A stretch of DNA of 64,000 nt from Chrysoporthe austroafricana (taxonomy: Eukaryota > Ascomycota > Sordariomycetes > Diaporthales > Cryphonectriaceae). The stretch covers positions 3,908,342-3,972,341 of the forward strand of contig JYIP02000007.1 in assembly GCA_001051155.2 (NCBI GenBank), written 5' to 3'. Positions 1 to 14,343 of the stretch are shown here, piece by piece. Positions within the stretch are counted from its first letter, which is position 1. Every line of letters begins with the position of its first letter. The position numbers and the translations under genes were made by a program. Below the pieces are notes generated by a model. The model was not told where the DNA came from. It ran no database searches and was given only the letters and a program-made list of their open reading frames with translations.

Positions 1-2870
1 TTTTCTTAATCTTAAAAAATTCTAGTATTTTTTAATTCTTTCATATATAGCTCTAATTCCTTAATAGCTATATGCGAGTGCATTATATATATTTCTGATA
101 TATTTATTCTGTTTTTCCGGAATTATATTTTCTGGTTTCTTTCTATTATTGAAAATTCTGATAATCGTATTAAGTTCCCTAGCTTTATTTACAAAATTGC
201 TATCCTTATTTTGTTAGAAGATATTTTGGAATTCTTTAAGTTTTATATTCCGGTAATTTAATTATTTATTAAATGCATTTGCTTTGCTATTTTCGGATTT
301 TTTATAATAAATAATCTTTAAATTAAATTGTAAGAAGAATTTTGCTTATTTAATTTATTATTTATTTAAGATTTTTATTATTATAAATATTATTAGATTT
401 TTATAATTAAAATATACTATAATTTAATATTTAATTCCAATTAAATAGTATTGCTATTTTTCGAATGCTTTTATAATTGCTATTAATTCTTTATCTGGAA
501 TGCTATAATTAAGTTCTAAGCTGTTTAATTTTTTTGAAAAGTTATTTACGATTCTAAAGCGTCTTTAATTATTTCGTTAGCCGAATTATCTTCCAAATAC
601 GTAATCCGATATACCGGATTCGATTTCAAATAGCTTATTTATATCTGCTTTGCAAAATATAAGTTTTAATATAATTCGTTTCTTAATTTTATTGAATGCT
701 TTTTATGCTTTTTGCATCTATTCGAACTTCCGATCTTTTTTCGTAAAATCCGTAAAAAAGCATACGATTCTATTATAATCTCGAATGAATTATCGGTAAA
801 AATTAATATAGCCGAAAAATGCTCTGATTTCCTTAATTTTTTCTAATATAAGCTATTCTTTTATTGCTTGAACTTTATTTTTTTATATATTAATTTTGCT
901 TAATTCTATTATATAACCGAAATAATTAATTTTCTGCTAATAGAAATAGCATTTATTTAATTCGATTAAAAACTTATTATTTTGCAAAATCTAGAATATT
1001 TGCTATATATGCTATTTATATAATTTAAAGTTTTTTGAATAAATAAAGATATTATTAAAATAAACAATAATAGTAATATTTAAGTATTTGCAGAAAATAT
1101 CATTAATCATTTCTTGAAAAAATACAAATATATTAATTAGTCCGAAAAGTAAGATTATATATTCAAAATATCCGTAACGAATCTTAAATGCTATTTTCCA
1201 AATATCGTTTTCTTTAATTCAAATATAATAATATCTTTCTTTAAAATCGAATATAATAAATTAATTTATTCTTATTAATCGATCTTGCATTTCTCTTATT
1301 AATAATAAGGGATAGCAATTTTTAATCGTAATATCGTTAAGCTGCTAATAATTTATACAAAATTATAGTTTGCCGTTTTTCTTAAATATAAAGAGGATTG
1401 AATATTTTGCAAATAATCGCGACTTTCGTATATAACTTCTCTTTAAATTCTTATTAATATATTCCTTAAATGCTTCAAGCTTTGCTTAATCGAGCTTATA
1501 AATAGAATAATTCTGGAATTTCGTCTTTTCTTTTAATAGAATCTTATAATTAAAAGGGCCGTATTCTAATAAACCGGTATCAAATTTCCCTTGTTATAAT
1601 TTCTTGAATTCGTAATACTCTTTTAGTATATTCTCGAATTCGGATAATAGTCTTTCCTCGCTTTCTGAAATCTAAAAGAATAAAAAGTATTACTAAGCGT
1701 ATTTTATTTCATTTGCTTCCTATCGTTATTTTTAAGACTTAATCTCTAATAATTTCGGGTATTTGTCGTATATTAGTTTAAATTTTCGCCCGTAATCTTT
1801 CTATATTTATTATTTGAGAAGCAGTATTTCCTTATAATTCTATAATCTATATAGCTTTATAACATTTCGCGCTGGATTAGCTTTTTATTAACCGCTAATT
1901 GTTTGAATTTCTAATCTATCTTTAATTTGTATTTATAAGTTCGAAATATTCGTAATTTTTCCTTATTTTCTAGCAAGTCCGTTTGCTTTAAAAGTATATT
2001 TAAGCTTATTTGAACGTATATTCTTAATGCTATCTTTAATAATTAAAACTTTCTTTTTTCCGTTAATTGCAACCTTTTCAGTAAGCATAGCTTATTCTTA
2101 TAAAATTTAGCTAATAGTCCAATCGATTCGAGAATTATACTTCTTAAGCTAAAATATTCTTAAAATTAACTTATATTATATTATATCTATAATATCGAAA
2201 ATAGTATTTATTATAAGGCTTTGGATCGAAATAAATAAATAATCAGTTTCTATATTAATTATATTAAATTTATATATAACCGCTTTTCTTTCTATAATAT
2301 TAAATCTATAAGGGTCTCTTTTCTATATTTAAAGAATTTGTTCCTTATTAACGATTTCTGGCAAAATGAAATTTCCTTATATGCTATTATCCAAAAGTAT
2401 GCCGTATTGCTGCCCGTTAATATACGTATCTAATATAATATATTTCTTGTTCTTTTTCGTAATCGCGCATAGGGATTTCGTAATCCTGATCGGCTATTGT
2501 CCCGTTATAAGCGATCCTTTCTTTTTAAAGTATTCTAGGCTTCTTTCGCTGCTCGCTTTGCTAGCTTTCGCGTTTGATTTTAGCTATATTGCTTTGCCTT
2601 TTCAGCTTTCTGCAATCGATACTATTCTTTAGCTTTATCTTGCATATAAATAAAATATATTATAATATAGCATTATTCCCATATCGTTTTTCCTTAAACG
2701 TATTTTTACGGACAATTGTCGGGTAATCCAATATAAGCATTATTATTTTCGATATGCAAGACTTTTTTATATTTTTTTCGGAATTCCATAATAGGTTAGA
2801 TTAATTAGTCTTATTCCTTAATTAGAAACCAATTATATTTAATTTTCTCGTTAAAATATATCTATAATAG
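1..2870 (-). mobile_element. RIP-degraded Ty3/Gypsy retrotransposon, pol part (window-edge truncated)
   Basis: Very AT-rich, with stop codons in every frame. Read on the minus strand, Gypsy pol order is still visible. A retropepsin-like stretch lies near 2330-2450, with the active-site triad turned into LLDNSI. Then come a connecting stretch near 1500-1600 and the reverse transcriptase at about 1440-1020. There a WKIAFKIRYGYFEY block stands where Gypsy elements have WKTAFRTRYGHFEY, and VYFNNIFIYS stands where the catalytic motif is YFDDILIYS. The catalytic Asp-to-Asn changes are G-to-A transitions, as RIP produces. RNase H and integrase of this element would lie to the left of base 1. No LTR of this element was identified in the window. 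It is dead as a protein-coding element. Confidence 0.85.
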
Positions 2871-3071
2871 TAAACGTACTGAAATATATTATAAAGCATA
2901 GTTTTCTCAGAAACTAAACTATACTAAAAGTATATTAAAGCATTATATAAGCCTTCCAGTAAGGGTATAGCATTTACCCAGTGAATTTATTGCGTATTTA
3001 CTAAGGGATTTACTATAAATTTACTAGGCAAATCTATTATAAATTCATTTCGTCTATAGGTTTTTCTATTA
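2871..3071 (-). repeat. LTR (3' LTR of the minus-strand element)
   Basis: About 200 bp, a direct copy of 13293-13492. The copies share long blocks such as the stretch with catttacccagtgaatt and the end tcgtctatagg. The differences are almost all C/T or G/A, with this copy the more AT-rich. The canonical LTR end dinucleotides TG...CA appear here as TA...TA, the RIP product. Confidence 0.85.
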
Positions 3072-3079
3072 ATTGCCGG

Positions 3080-6000
3080 CCTTTTATAACCTTTATTTAC
3101 AAAAAAGGCTAATAATTAAAGATATCTTGAATAACGGTAATACGATATAATAAAACCCTAGGTTATACGGCAAAGAAAAATACGATAGCACTATTGGATA
3201 AAAGAGATTATATAAGAAATAATAATTATTTCATAAAGCTGATTCGTACTAGAATCTTAATAAGTAAATATGCTTATGCCGGGGACTTGAATAATAAATA
3301 TGCCTATGCTAAAGATTAAAAGAAAACCTGCTTATGCTAGAAGCTTAGAATTAATTTTCCATTACAATCGGTTTATGCTTGAGATAGATAGATATGTATA
3401 ATACTTATATATAATAAGGCTGGCCGATATTTAAATATATTTCGGTAATGCTTAGTCGTATTTATTGCCGAAATATTTGGCATAAATATAATTAAAGACT
3501 AAAATTGCTCGTAAATATTAATAGAAAGTATAGCTTTCAAATAACGGAGTATTAAGTAAATATAATAGTAATGAATATAAAGTAAAATTACGATAAGATA
3601 TATCGGTATGCAAAGCTAATAGCCGCATATAGTCGTTATATAACGATATCGTAATTAGTCTTTAATATAAATAGCTAAGTTTATAAATTATTGGAAGAAA
3701 ATAGCATTATATATTACTAATGAAGTTATATCTATAAATAATAGCTATATTTACTAATTGGGAATAACTTTCTGGGCTTTAATAATAGCTTTAAAGTTTA
3801 ATAAGTTATAAAAGAATATAGCAAATAATTCTTCTTTTCCGATATAATCGCAAAAGTCGGTATAGTTATAAATATTAAGCTGCAAAATCTTAATTAGCTT
3901 ATACGCTTAAATATAGAATTTAAGACTTATTATGCGACTTTAGCATTACAAGAATTGGGCAGCGCTAAAGTAATCTTTATTTTCGTTAGCTTATTTCTGA
4001 AAAGTAGTATTAAAATTATAATCTATATTATCTTTAATGAAAACGATCTTGATAGCCTTGAAATCGTATTCGAAACAGAAAATTTGGTTTATAATAAAAT
4101 GCAAGCCCGATTAATTGAATAAAATAGTAAAATCGAAATTGCGAAACCAAATAACGAATTCGTATATATATTTTCTTATAATGAAAAGGAAGAAATATTA
4201 AATACGATTATTATAAATTCCGATAATACCGAACTTAATATTATTATAAATAGCAAAACTATTAATAATATAAGGACAGTTAATGCTAAAATTGCTTCTC
4301 TAAGTAAAATTATAGCGTATATATTCCTTGAATATATAAAAGGCTAGCATATAGTAATATACCGCGATTTCGGCTTTAATAGCTTTGGATTTAAAGTTAT
4401 ATTTGATAAATAAGGCAAGGATAGCGCAAAGCATAGCCCGCAAAAGCAAAGTGCTATTAATACTAGCTCGGGAAGCTTTGCTTAGTATAGCTAATAGGCC
4501 AGCTATATTCGGTAAATCGTTTTCAATTAGGTCGATAGTATTATTTATAATTTGATAGCGCTTGGCTAGTATTATAAAGTTTCGTTCCATTATAGCAAAT
4601 AAGCTTAGATTAGCAATTAGTATAATAGGCTCGAAAGCTTTAAGCTTAACTAAGACTGGCTTAATATTCTTAGCTATTTTCTTTTAAGTAGTAAAGGCTA
4701 TATTACAATTATATTCGTAAATTATAACGATTTCTGCTATATTAGCTAGCGTTTACTTCCTTTTTAATAAGGTTATTGCAATTGCTTGGAGTTATTTATC
4801 TAGCCTTATTTTTAATATAACGATTATACTTATCTTATAAGCAATTATTTTTCGATATTATAATAGGAAATAAAACGCAATAAGCTATTAATAGAGTATA
4901 TAAAATAAAGATAAGATTATAAATAGTAAGTAAATTCGAAATGAATTCAGGCAATATTCCTTTAATAAAATTATTTATTAGTTTATTATTTATATCTTTG
5001 CTCGTAATAGCATTCATATTAATAAGGGTATTTGGATAAAATTCCTATTTTTTGTAAATAGAGCTGGAATAGTCAATTTACGATAGCATAAAATATTGTA
5101 AAATAAGTTCCTAAGCTTCTTTAATAATTAGCGGCCGATTAATATTGCCGCTACTTAGCTTGATATTAAAGATATAAATATTATATTCAACTTTTCAATC
5201 TATTATATCGGTATAACCTTTATTAATTAGCGCTTAACGAAAAGCTATTATATAAATTTCCTAGCAGCAAAGGAAATCGCTTAAGTAGTTTTTCGTTATA
5301 TAAATATTACGATAGAAACGGCTTTCGCTATTATATAAGTATATAGCCTATTAATATCCTTTTAAAGAAAGGCAGTTTTTAAGCGATATTTTGTAAACGT
5401 ATTTGGCATATTATATAATCTTGCTTTTTCGGCAAACCTTAAAAGGTTTTTCTTAGGATATAAAGTACGGTATTATATAGAAATTGGGCATAACTAAATA
5501 TACCATTTCTTATCAGTTTTAATCTTATAGCAAAGCATTTACGGAAGGATATAACTTGATAATCGCATAATGCATTTTAATTTTAATAATATTAATAGCT
5601 TTATTAATATAATCTTTACGAATTTACGGAAATTTAATAGAATAAAGCGAAATTAATAATAGTATTAACTTAATACTTAAAAATAATATTCAAAAATATA
5701 ATGAAAGGTAATAATAATAAAGTAACGCAGCTAGTTATAATAGGTAAATAAGAATAGTAATCGTAAGCGCGCTAATAAGAAAAGGAAAATAAAGTAAATT
5801 TATTAGCAATTTACGAAATAATAGCCTTTTGCATTTGCCAGAAATTTACTTGCTTTATTTAGCGATTGTTTTTACCTTAATGCGCGTTTATTGCATTACG
5901 GATTCTTTCGATTTCTTAAAATAAATGGATTAGCTTATTCTAGTATATTTTCTGTTCGTAAATCGCGCTTTAGCCTGTTTCGTTTTCGTAAAGCAATTAC

Positions 6001-6150
6001 GATAATATCTCCCGGTTTAGAGACTTCTTCCGCTAATAGCCGCTTTCGCTTTGCTCTTTCTTGCAATTCGGCTATAGCTTCGCATTTCTATTCGAAATTA
6101 CGTATTATTTCGTTTGCATTCAGAGCATTACGGAATATCTATATATTATA
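3080..6150. other. AT-rich interior of unknown content between integrase remnant and 3' LTR
   Basis: About 3 kb that a simple Gypsy element would not need beyond integrase. A minus-strand reading near 6150-5890 is unusually open and charged (…KPGDIIVIALRKRN…), like a decayed extra ORF. A plus-strand reading at about 4040-4320 also has few stops (NENDLDSLEIVFETEN…). Neither was recognised. It may be an additional ORF of the element or a nested older element. The short ORFs in this stretch are fragments, not genes. Confidence 0.4.
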
Positions 6151-9100
6151 ATAGCTAAAATAGTTTATTTATTTTATTAAGTATTCAATTTTATACGGAT
6201 TATATTTATACTTTCGCTTACGGCAGCTAATTATCTTTTCTAACTCGTAATATTAGTAATTTTCTAAGTATTTCTCGATATCCGGATCCTTTAATATATT
6301 TATTGGGTTTTGGTATATAGAATTATATCTATAAGGGTCCGTTTTAAGAAAATTTGCAAGCGTTAATTATATTACTGAGATTACTGGATAGATATTTATA
6401 TAAAGAGCTAATTTCAATTTATATATTAAGTTTTCTATCTTTCGAATAACTTAGAAAAATCCTATCCTCTATTGTAAAAACTTCAGAAATAAATTACTTA
6501 ATAATAAGTATTTATAGCCCAAGCGAATATATATTCAATTATTTAGTTCGAAAACTATCTAGCAGTAATGCTTATTATATTGCAATTTGGCTGCTATTTG
6601 CGTTTCGGTAATGAAAAATTAAGCTTTTTCTTAGAAAACTTCTTTTGCTAAAAATATTATATCCCTTATTTACTAGCCCGATAATGAATTGAATCCGAAT
6701 AGCATTTAGCTAGCTAAATATTTTATAGTTCGGTTATACGCATTATTCAGATTAAACTATAATACCGGTATTATTTCGGTTTATTTTGTATTAGGATAAA
6801 TAATTATGAAATGCCGAATTATTATTTTAACTATTCGGTTCTTTATTTCAGATTGCTTATCCGTTTGCGGATATAAGGCAATAGAATAAGCAAGTTTCGT
6901 TCCGATAGCTTTTTACAAATATTTCTAGAATTCCGATAGGAATTTCGAATTTCTATCTAAAATAATCTTCTTAAATATTCTCTAGCTAATAATATAAAAT
7001 ATTCGTAAAATAAAAGTTGCTTAATTTGCTACAATATATATTGCGTTATTTAATATAATAATTATAGCTTTAGAATACTTATCCGTAATTATAAGAAATA
7101 TATCCAAGAATAGCATTTTAACCAAAGCTTATATAATATTTATAGATAGTATTATCGGTAATCCTATAATAAAGTCTATAATAATAGTATAGAATAGGAT
7201 TAATAAAAATAATATAAGCTATATTTCCTTTAAGAGTTGCTATAAGTTATTTTTGTTCTCGTTATAAGCTCGATATATCGATATATAATTGCGTATTTTG
7301 GCATAGCAGTATTTAATAACGAATCGATCCGTTAAATCGTATTATATGCGGTTTATGCCGAAATAATATTTTCTATCGTAAGCTTTTTTAATGAAATCCA
7401 ATACTATTTCATTCGGGATATATAATCGTTATTTCCTATAATAATCTTTAAGAAATAATAAGCTATTATAATTTAATATGAAAAATAATCGGGTAATTTT
7501 ATTTAAGTCTTTCAGTTATTCGATTATTTTGGACTATAAGGGGTATTTTTCGTATTTTTTCTTAATACGCTTTTTCATTTCGCTATCTATAGATATTTTA
7601 TTAAGAACTTAAATAAATTCGTTTTCTTATATCTTATCTAGAACGCTTTTATTATCGATAGGTTTTTGGGTAAACGGTAATCTTGATATAGTATTTGCGA
7701 GAATATTCGACTTTCTCGATATATAATATATTTTTAAGTCGAATTGGCTTAAGTATTCCGAAACGAGAATTAGCCGCATATTTGCTTTAATCTTATTTAT
7801 TGTATTTATAAATAACGAATAGATAATGCTAACCGTTATTGTATAATCGGTAAGGATATAAACTAGCTTAGCTCGATTCGATTCTATTATTATTTGCAGC
7901 TTTCGTATTAGCTATACTAAATAAGCTACTTTAAGCTTTATAAGCTAGTATTTTCGTTCTATTTCGTTAATTATCTTGCTTAAATAAAAAATTGATTATA
8001 CGGCTATGCTTGCTATTAACGATATTCCGTTCTATATATAATCGTTTACTAATTGGAAAATAATACTTAAGAATCCTATTTCTTTAAATATATTTAGCTA
8101 AATAAAGAAAAGTTTATTTGAAATATAATGAAATAAAGCATTTTTAGCTTCCAAAGCTATTTTGAGGTCGTGAAAACTATTAATTTCGTTTAGTATTGAA
8201 TTAAAAATAGCTTGCATAATATAGTTTCGCTATCCTATATTTGAAAATAGATAGTTCAATTAATAAGCCTCGCTTAGCATTCTAGTTTTCCTTTTCTGAA
8301 ATGAATTAACTCTATAGCTATATTTAGAAATTAAATAGCATAAGTATTCTATAAATTTAATAAACCTTTCCAATTATTGGAATGTTTTAAGGAATTCCAA
8401 ATTGCGAATAGCTTATATCCGGTATTCCGTATTAGAAATTCCGAATCCGTTTACCTTAAATCTTAAAATCTGGACTAAAAGATATTCAAAAAATAACTTG
8501 AATCCAGCTAATGAAATATTTTTATATAAAAATAACGAGAAAATAATTTATAAATATCGCAAATAATCTTATTCTATAATTGAATAAATAATAATATTAT
8601 TTATAAAAGCGGAAATAAATTTATAATATAATCATAAGAATTAATTTATAAAATGCTAGATATAAGATAATAAATTTCGAAATCTTATAAATAGAACTTT
8701 TATCCTTTCTTAATTATAATAATTAATAATAGTAAATCGGTTTCTATAATCTGGATATATTAAGAATTAATAGAAAAATTATTATATATTTATTATTATA
8801 ATATATATTTTTCTTTTTAGCTATTTAATAACCTTTTATTATAATAGCAAGGGATAAGTATCGAGAACTGAAATTTTATTTAAAACGCATAAATCGATTA
8901 TTATATATCTTTTCTTCTAACCATTTATATTCTTCCAAATTATAAAGATTAATAAACCGAATAATATTATATTTATAATCTATTTAGCTCGATTTTGCTA
9001 ATATAACTTATCCAAAATTTCATTAATTATTTCCTAATTTTCTTTACTTGAATAATATAGCTTTTATCCTATTTTCTAATTTTGCTATCTTTTAACTAAA

Positions 9101-12100
9101 TCGACTTTTATTTATTAATCGATTAATATATTAACGGGATTTATATTTTTGAAAACTCTAATATATGCTTATATTAATTCTATAATTTTATAAAGAAATT
9201 CCGGTAAATGCTTGTAAACGTATATACTGAAATCAATTTCCGATTCCTTAATAGTTTTATCTTTCCGGATTCCCAGTTTATTATTATTTTCGAAATGATT
9301 TCTTATTTCGGGAATTTCTATATCCGGGAATCGGTATTTTTCCAGCTATTTTCCAGTAATTTCCGCAATTTGTTAGAAAATATACTTAATAAATAACAAT
9401 TGGTCTAAATTCAGCTTTTCTAAAAACTATAACCCGTTCTGGGTTTATTGAAAGAGGTATTATTGCGCGATATAGTAATAGTTATCGTAATTCGCTAGTA
9501 GGGTTATATAATCCGTTTAGAATAATTCGATTATTTTTAGAAATTAGTTTTTCTGGATTTTTAAAAAGGTTATTGCTTAATTCGTTATTAAAACCTTTTT
9601 AGTTTAATAGCTTATCAAGCAATTTATTTACCTTTTCTATTTCGGTTTAAATAGAAAAGTTACGTTTTTGGGATTCGCTTAATATTAATAGGAATTAATT
9701 TATAAGATCTGAGCAGCATTATTATAATAATCGTAGCTTTTGCTTGCCGGAATCGTATTAATATTCGGGCAAATATTTCTATTTTTATTATAATATTACT
9801 AAAATAATCAAATCGTATAAATAATTCTAAATTCAGAATATCCAGTTCGTAAAGAATATTATATTCTTATTCTAATAAGATATTTGCTTTTAATCGATCT
9901 AATACCCAAGCTTTTACTTGAATACGAAATATAACTGAGTAATTATATTTATTATTCTGGAAATATAAATTGAATTTAACTTAGCCTTTTGCTAGCGATT
10001 AGCTTATACCTTTAAGTTTAGCTTTTACGTTCTAATTTATTTTCGCTTTAAAGAATTATATTAGCAATTTTTCGGCAATAGTATAACGATTAGCGCTTAT
10101 ATCGATATAAACTTTTATATCCGGCTTATTCGAATATATTCTGATTGCGGCTCTTATATACGTATAGCTGCTATTCTAATAAGGCTTAACTATAAGTATA
10201 AGAATATTATATCCTAAGATTTCTCTTTTTTATATATTAATTTTAAGAAAGTTTTATAATTAACTGGATAATTATATAAGGTATTTGATATAGAATATGC
10301 TTTTATCTATTAATAATTTTATTTTTTCGGTTCGAAAAATCCAGATATTATTTTCGATTATTATATTTTCTTTATTAGCTTATTTTTCTAATTCGTTTTC
10401 TTGCTTTTATAAGTTTTCGTTATTTTCGGTCTTTTTATTTTATTTATCGCTATTCGCTATAAACAGATTGTCGTTTACGGGAAAATAGCCTTTTCGAACT
10501 AGCTTATTTTCTTTATCTAGATTATATTGCAATTTTCCGTTATTAATATTGAAATTTGCTAAGATTAATTAGATAAAATATTTTCTAATATCTTTTCGTA
10601 CGAATTAATAGTAAAAGTATAATTAGAAATTTCAGTTTTTTAAAATTAAATTTCTATTATTATTTATAATATTAATTAATATCTTTTTAGCTATATTAAA
10701 AATATTTTGTTATTTAGCTATCCATTCTTATAATTGGTTCCGAATATTTATTAGCTTTCGCTATTATTCTAATAAAAGCTTTCGGAATTCGTATTCCGGG
10801 ATATATCTAATACTTTTAGATAGATTTAGCTAATTAAATATCTTTATTAAGCGGGATAAATATTCAAGTCTTTAAAGCCTGAATTTTCCAGAGCATTCTA
10901 GGAATATATTAATTAAGAAATAAATATTAATATTAGGAAAATTAGCAGCCAATTGCATAATTTTCCGTACTGGTTATATAGATTTACGAAATAATTTTAT
11001 TACGCAATCTGATTCGAAAATATATTATATTTCTTATTTTGCTTTAAAATATTTTTCGAAATTTTTTATATTCTTATTTCGATTAGATTTGTCGAAATAT
11101 CTAGCTATTAATTCTTTATCGATCCGATTTTAAATATTTCTGGCCAAATACGAATTTGAATATTCGGCTAGCTTAATAAATCGATAGATATAATAAATAA
11201 ATTCTAGAATATTGCGATTATTTTATATATTTTTTCTGGAATATTATTAAGCATTTAGCAAATCTTTTGCAATTTTCTATAATATAGAAAAATCTCTTCT
11301 TAATTACTTCTTTTATTAATTCTAATTATACTTATATAAAATAAAATCTTTATACTTTTAAGAAAATAATATAAAATAAAATTAAATATATGCTATTCTA
11401 GCTAAGCAAGCGAGTAAATGGAAATTGAAATATTTAATATATTTTGCATTTCTAGCTATATATATTTCATACTGGTCTATAAAAGCTTAAAAGTTTTTTC
11501 AGATAATAATTTTGCTATTTATAATAAATATAATTATTCTAATTCTTATAAAATCGGAATCGCTTTATAACCGTATCTTTAAATTCCTTATTAATATTAA
11601 CGGGCAATATTATAAATTCAAATAAATTAAATCGATATATTCGGGGATTTTTAAATTGCTTATAACCGAATAATAGATTTCGAGAATTATTGCTCTTACT
11701 ATTGTTAAAATCTAATAAATCCGGTAATCTATTTAGTTTACCGATTAGTTTTTCTTAAAAATTAAAATTAATTTCAATATTTAGCTTAAAGCCCGAAAAT
11801 AATTTTTAATTTAATTAATTTCTTATTTTTAATATAAATATTTGCCGGATATATTCTCTAATATTAGGAAATGCTAGTTTAATAAAGCGATATTTATTGC
11901 TAGCGTAATATTTCGCGGCCGAAATAAGAAAAGGTTCTTTAATAAGTTCCGATTAAAACGCTTATATATTAAAGGCTTATTGCAATCGGAATATTTTCTT
12001 GAATCCAATGCATATTGCTTTTTTCAAAATAAAGCTATTTTAATAAATTGCTTTTATTTCGGATTGCTATAAAAACTAGTCCAATAAGCTAATAATTGGA

Positions 12101-13292
12101 AAAGAAAAGGTTGGGTATTTCTGAAAGATAATAATATAATTATCCGATTTTCTTTTATTTAATCTTTTTTTTTTATAATTTTCTTTTCTAAAGAGTTACG
12201 AATAATTTAATAAATCCGATTAAAGCATTAATATATTTTTTGCTATAAAATTTATAAAATTAGCTAAAATAGCTATAATAGAATTTTATTTGAAAATATT
12301 CCGATTTTGAATTCCCGTTAAAAAGAAAGAAATATATTTATTTCCTAGAATTAATTATTTTTTTTTGCTTCTATTTATTTTTCTTATCGTAATTAAAAAA
12401 CTTTCAGATTTATTAATAAATCTAGAATTTGGATTTTCGGTCGAATATCGTAATAAATAAATATATTTAATTCCGTTATTAATATTAATATATTTAAGCA
12501 TATAATGCTTTCGATTTTCAATAAATTATTGCTAGGCTAATTTTTTTAACGGATTTTCCGGATTATTAAATCGAAAAATATTTTCGCTTTTATTCATTTC
12601 TATAAATATTTATTATCGCTTTTTTTCTATTATCGCTTTAGCAAGCTATTGAAATTTGCGATATTTAGAAAAATCTTCCTAAAATATATTATTCTTTCTT
12701 ATTTATTAGGATAAATTCTTATCGAAATTCGATTTTTTTCCTTTTTGAATTTACTATTTAAGCAATAAAAGCTATTTTTGCTTAATTACTTATATCTTTG
12801 CTTTCTGCAAAAATATATTGGCTTCCTTAAAATTCTATTTCGCTTTTTCGTATCGATTAGCTAAAAGTTTCCAATTAACGAAAGCATATGTAATTTCGAA
12901 AAAGATTTTAATATCCGATATAACCCAATCCTTCCTTTCAAAATTATTCAAAGCTTATATAAACTTATATACTTAAACAAAATACTTGATCTCGATATAA
13001 TTAATAAGCCGTAATAATAAAATATTATTGCCGGTAATTGCTATAGTAAATTAATAATAAATTGTCGATAAATAATTATAATATTTCCTATAAGAGCGTT
13101 ACTTTTATAGAAGCCGATATCCTATAGGACCGATATTCTTACAGGAACCGATACTTTACAAAGCCGATACCTCTACAGAAACCGTTATTTTACAGGACTA
13201 ATATTCTTACAAAAGCCGTTATTTTATAGAGCCGATAATCGAAACCCGATTACGTAATAAAGGCATGCAAAGCATAGCTACCAATTGATAAT

Positions 13293-13492
13293 AAACGTAC
13301 TGAAATATATTATAAAATATGGTTTTCTCAGAAAGTAAACTACGCTAAAAGTATATCAGGGCATTATATAAGCCCCCCGGTAAGGGTATGGCATTTACCC
13401 AGTGAATTCACTGCGTATTCACTAGGGGATTTATTATAGATTTACTAGGCGAATCTACTATGAATTCACCTCGTCTATAGGTTTTGCTATCA
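13293..13492 (-). repeat. LTR (5' LTR of the minus-strand element)
   Basis: About 200 bp, a direct copy of 2871-3071 but less mutated. It keeps the terminal CA (…gctatca) and several CpA sites that are TpA in the partner. As the LTRs were identical at insertion, the pair gives a direct view of RIP-type change since then. Confidence 0.85.
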
Positions 13493-13496
13493 AATT

Positions 13497-14343
13497 AACC
13501 GGAAAACTTTAAAGAGCTTAAATTGCTAATTCTGAATAGCTATAATAGCTATATAATTAAAGAATTTATATAGCTTTATTTCCAGAATAAAATTTAATTA
13601 ATTTACTTATTTCCTTATATTTTATATATTCTTTAATTTCTTAATTTAAAAATCTTTTTATCTTTAAAGAATATATATAAAAAGAAAATTAGCTTATTAA
13701 ATTAAACTAATAATAATATAGCTAGTAAATAAATATTCTTTAAAAATTATTATTAAGCCCGTATTAAAAACTTATTAAAGCAAAATATTCGATTAAAATA
13801 AAAAGCAATTAATTTATAACCAATTTCTATAGCAAAACCGATAATAAACTTTCTTATTATCTTAAACGCTAATAAGCAATTTCCTAGCTAATCGATATTA
13901 GCCTGGGCATACTCGCTAGCCTTGGGAAAAGATCTTCTAGCAATTTCGAGCTAGCCGGATAAATATTCGACCCTTAAGAAAATTACAGAATTAAAAGCCC
14001 AAGTTCGCGAGATTCAGAAGCTAATAAAACTTATACTAGTAAGCCGATTGCTTTTCAGAAAGATAGTCAAAAGATAGAAAGAGAGAGACTTAATTTAAGC
14101 AAGGGATTAGCAAAAGATTCAGATCTTAGAAGCTTAAGAGGCGGCCAGAGAGCTGTCTAAGAAAAAGAAGGTAAATACTAGCCCGAATTCGAAATTCGTT
14201 ACGATCGAAGCTATCAATAAGGCTCAAATAGAAGTTAATCGCAATAGGGATGCTGCAAGCAAAAAGAGCGATATCGAAATACCTTTGGTTAAAGAGGACT
14301 ATATTATAGTTACTTAGATAGTTGAAAAACAAAAGATTGAAAT
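13497..14343 (+). mobile_element. 3' part of a pogo/Fot1-like DDE transposon, RIP-degraded and truncated
   Basis: Starting right after the LTR, the plus-strand frame gives ELKLLILNSYNSYIIKEFI and a C-terminal tail with SPNSKF and KSDIEIPLVKEDYII. The same motifs, in the same order, occur in the transposon at 29424-31280. In pogo/Fot1 transposases this is the second catalytic Asp block (normally LILDGHxSH), then the C-terminal region. The DGHSSH-type residues are altered to NSYNSY by transitions. The 5' half and any left terminal repeat are missing, and the right end does not keep the 59-bp terminal repeat. It stops where the sequence changes to a run of G at 14350. Confidence 0.75.

Larger units (their letters stand above)
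2871..13492 (-). mobile_element. RIP-degraded Ty3/Gypsy LTR retrotransposon with two LTRs
   Basis: Two direct ~200-bp repeats (2871-3071 and 13293-13492) bound about 10.2 kb of AT-rich DNA. On the minus strand a reverse transcriptase/connection region reads at about 8700-8200 (INNIIIYS where YIDDIVIYS is expected, then an FIKFIEYLCYL-type block). An RNase H region at 7985-7665 is clear (ILTDYTITVSI, then SQFDLKIYYI and SRLP), and an integrase core piece reads at about 7200-7080 (DFIIGLPI). The order RT-RNase H-integrase running right to left fits Ty3/Gypsy. A TGG-starting sequence a few bases inside the right LTR (minus strand) could be the primer-binding site, which makes the right LTR the 5' one. 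Gag should lie at about 9-12.8 kb but is not readable. The target-site duplication is unclear. Confidence 0.85.

Noticed and set aside
2366..12700. Short ORFs of 60-96 codons in the AT-rich block
   Set aside because: Their order and composition come from RIP-degraded retrotransposon sequence. The 2366-2632 ORF is antisense to the protease region of the Gypsy remnant.
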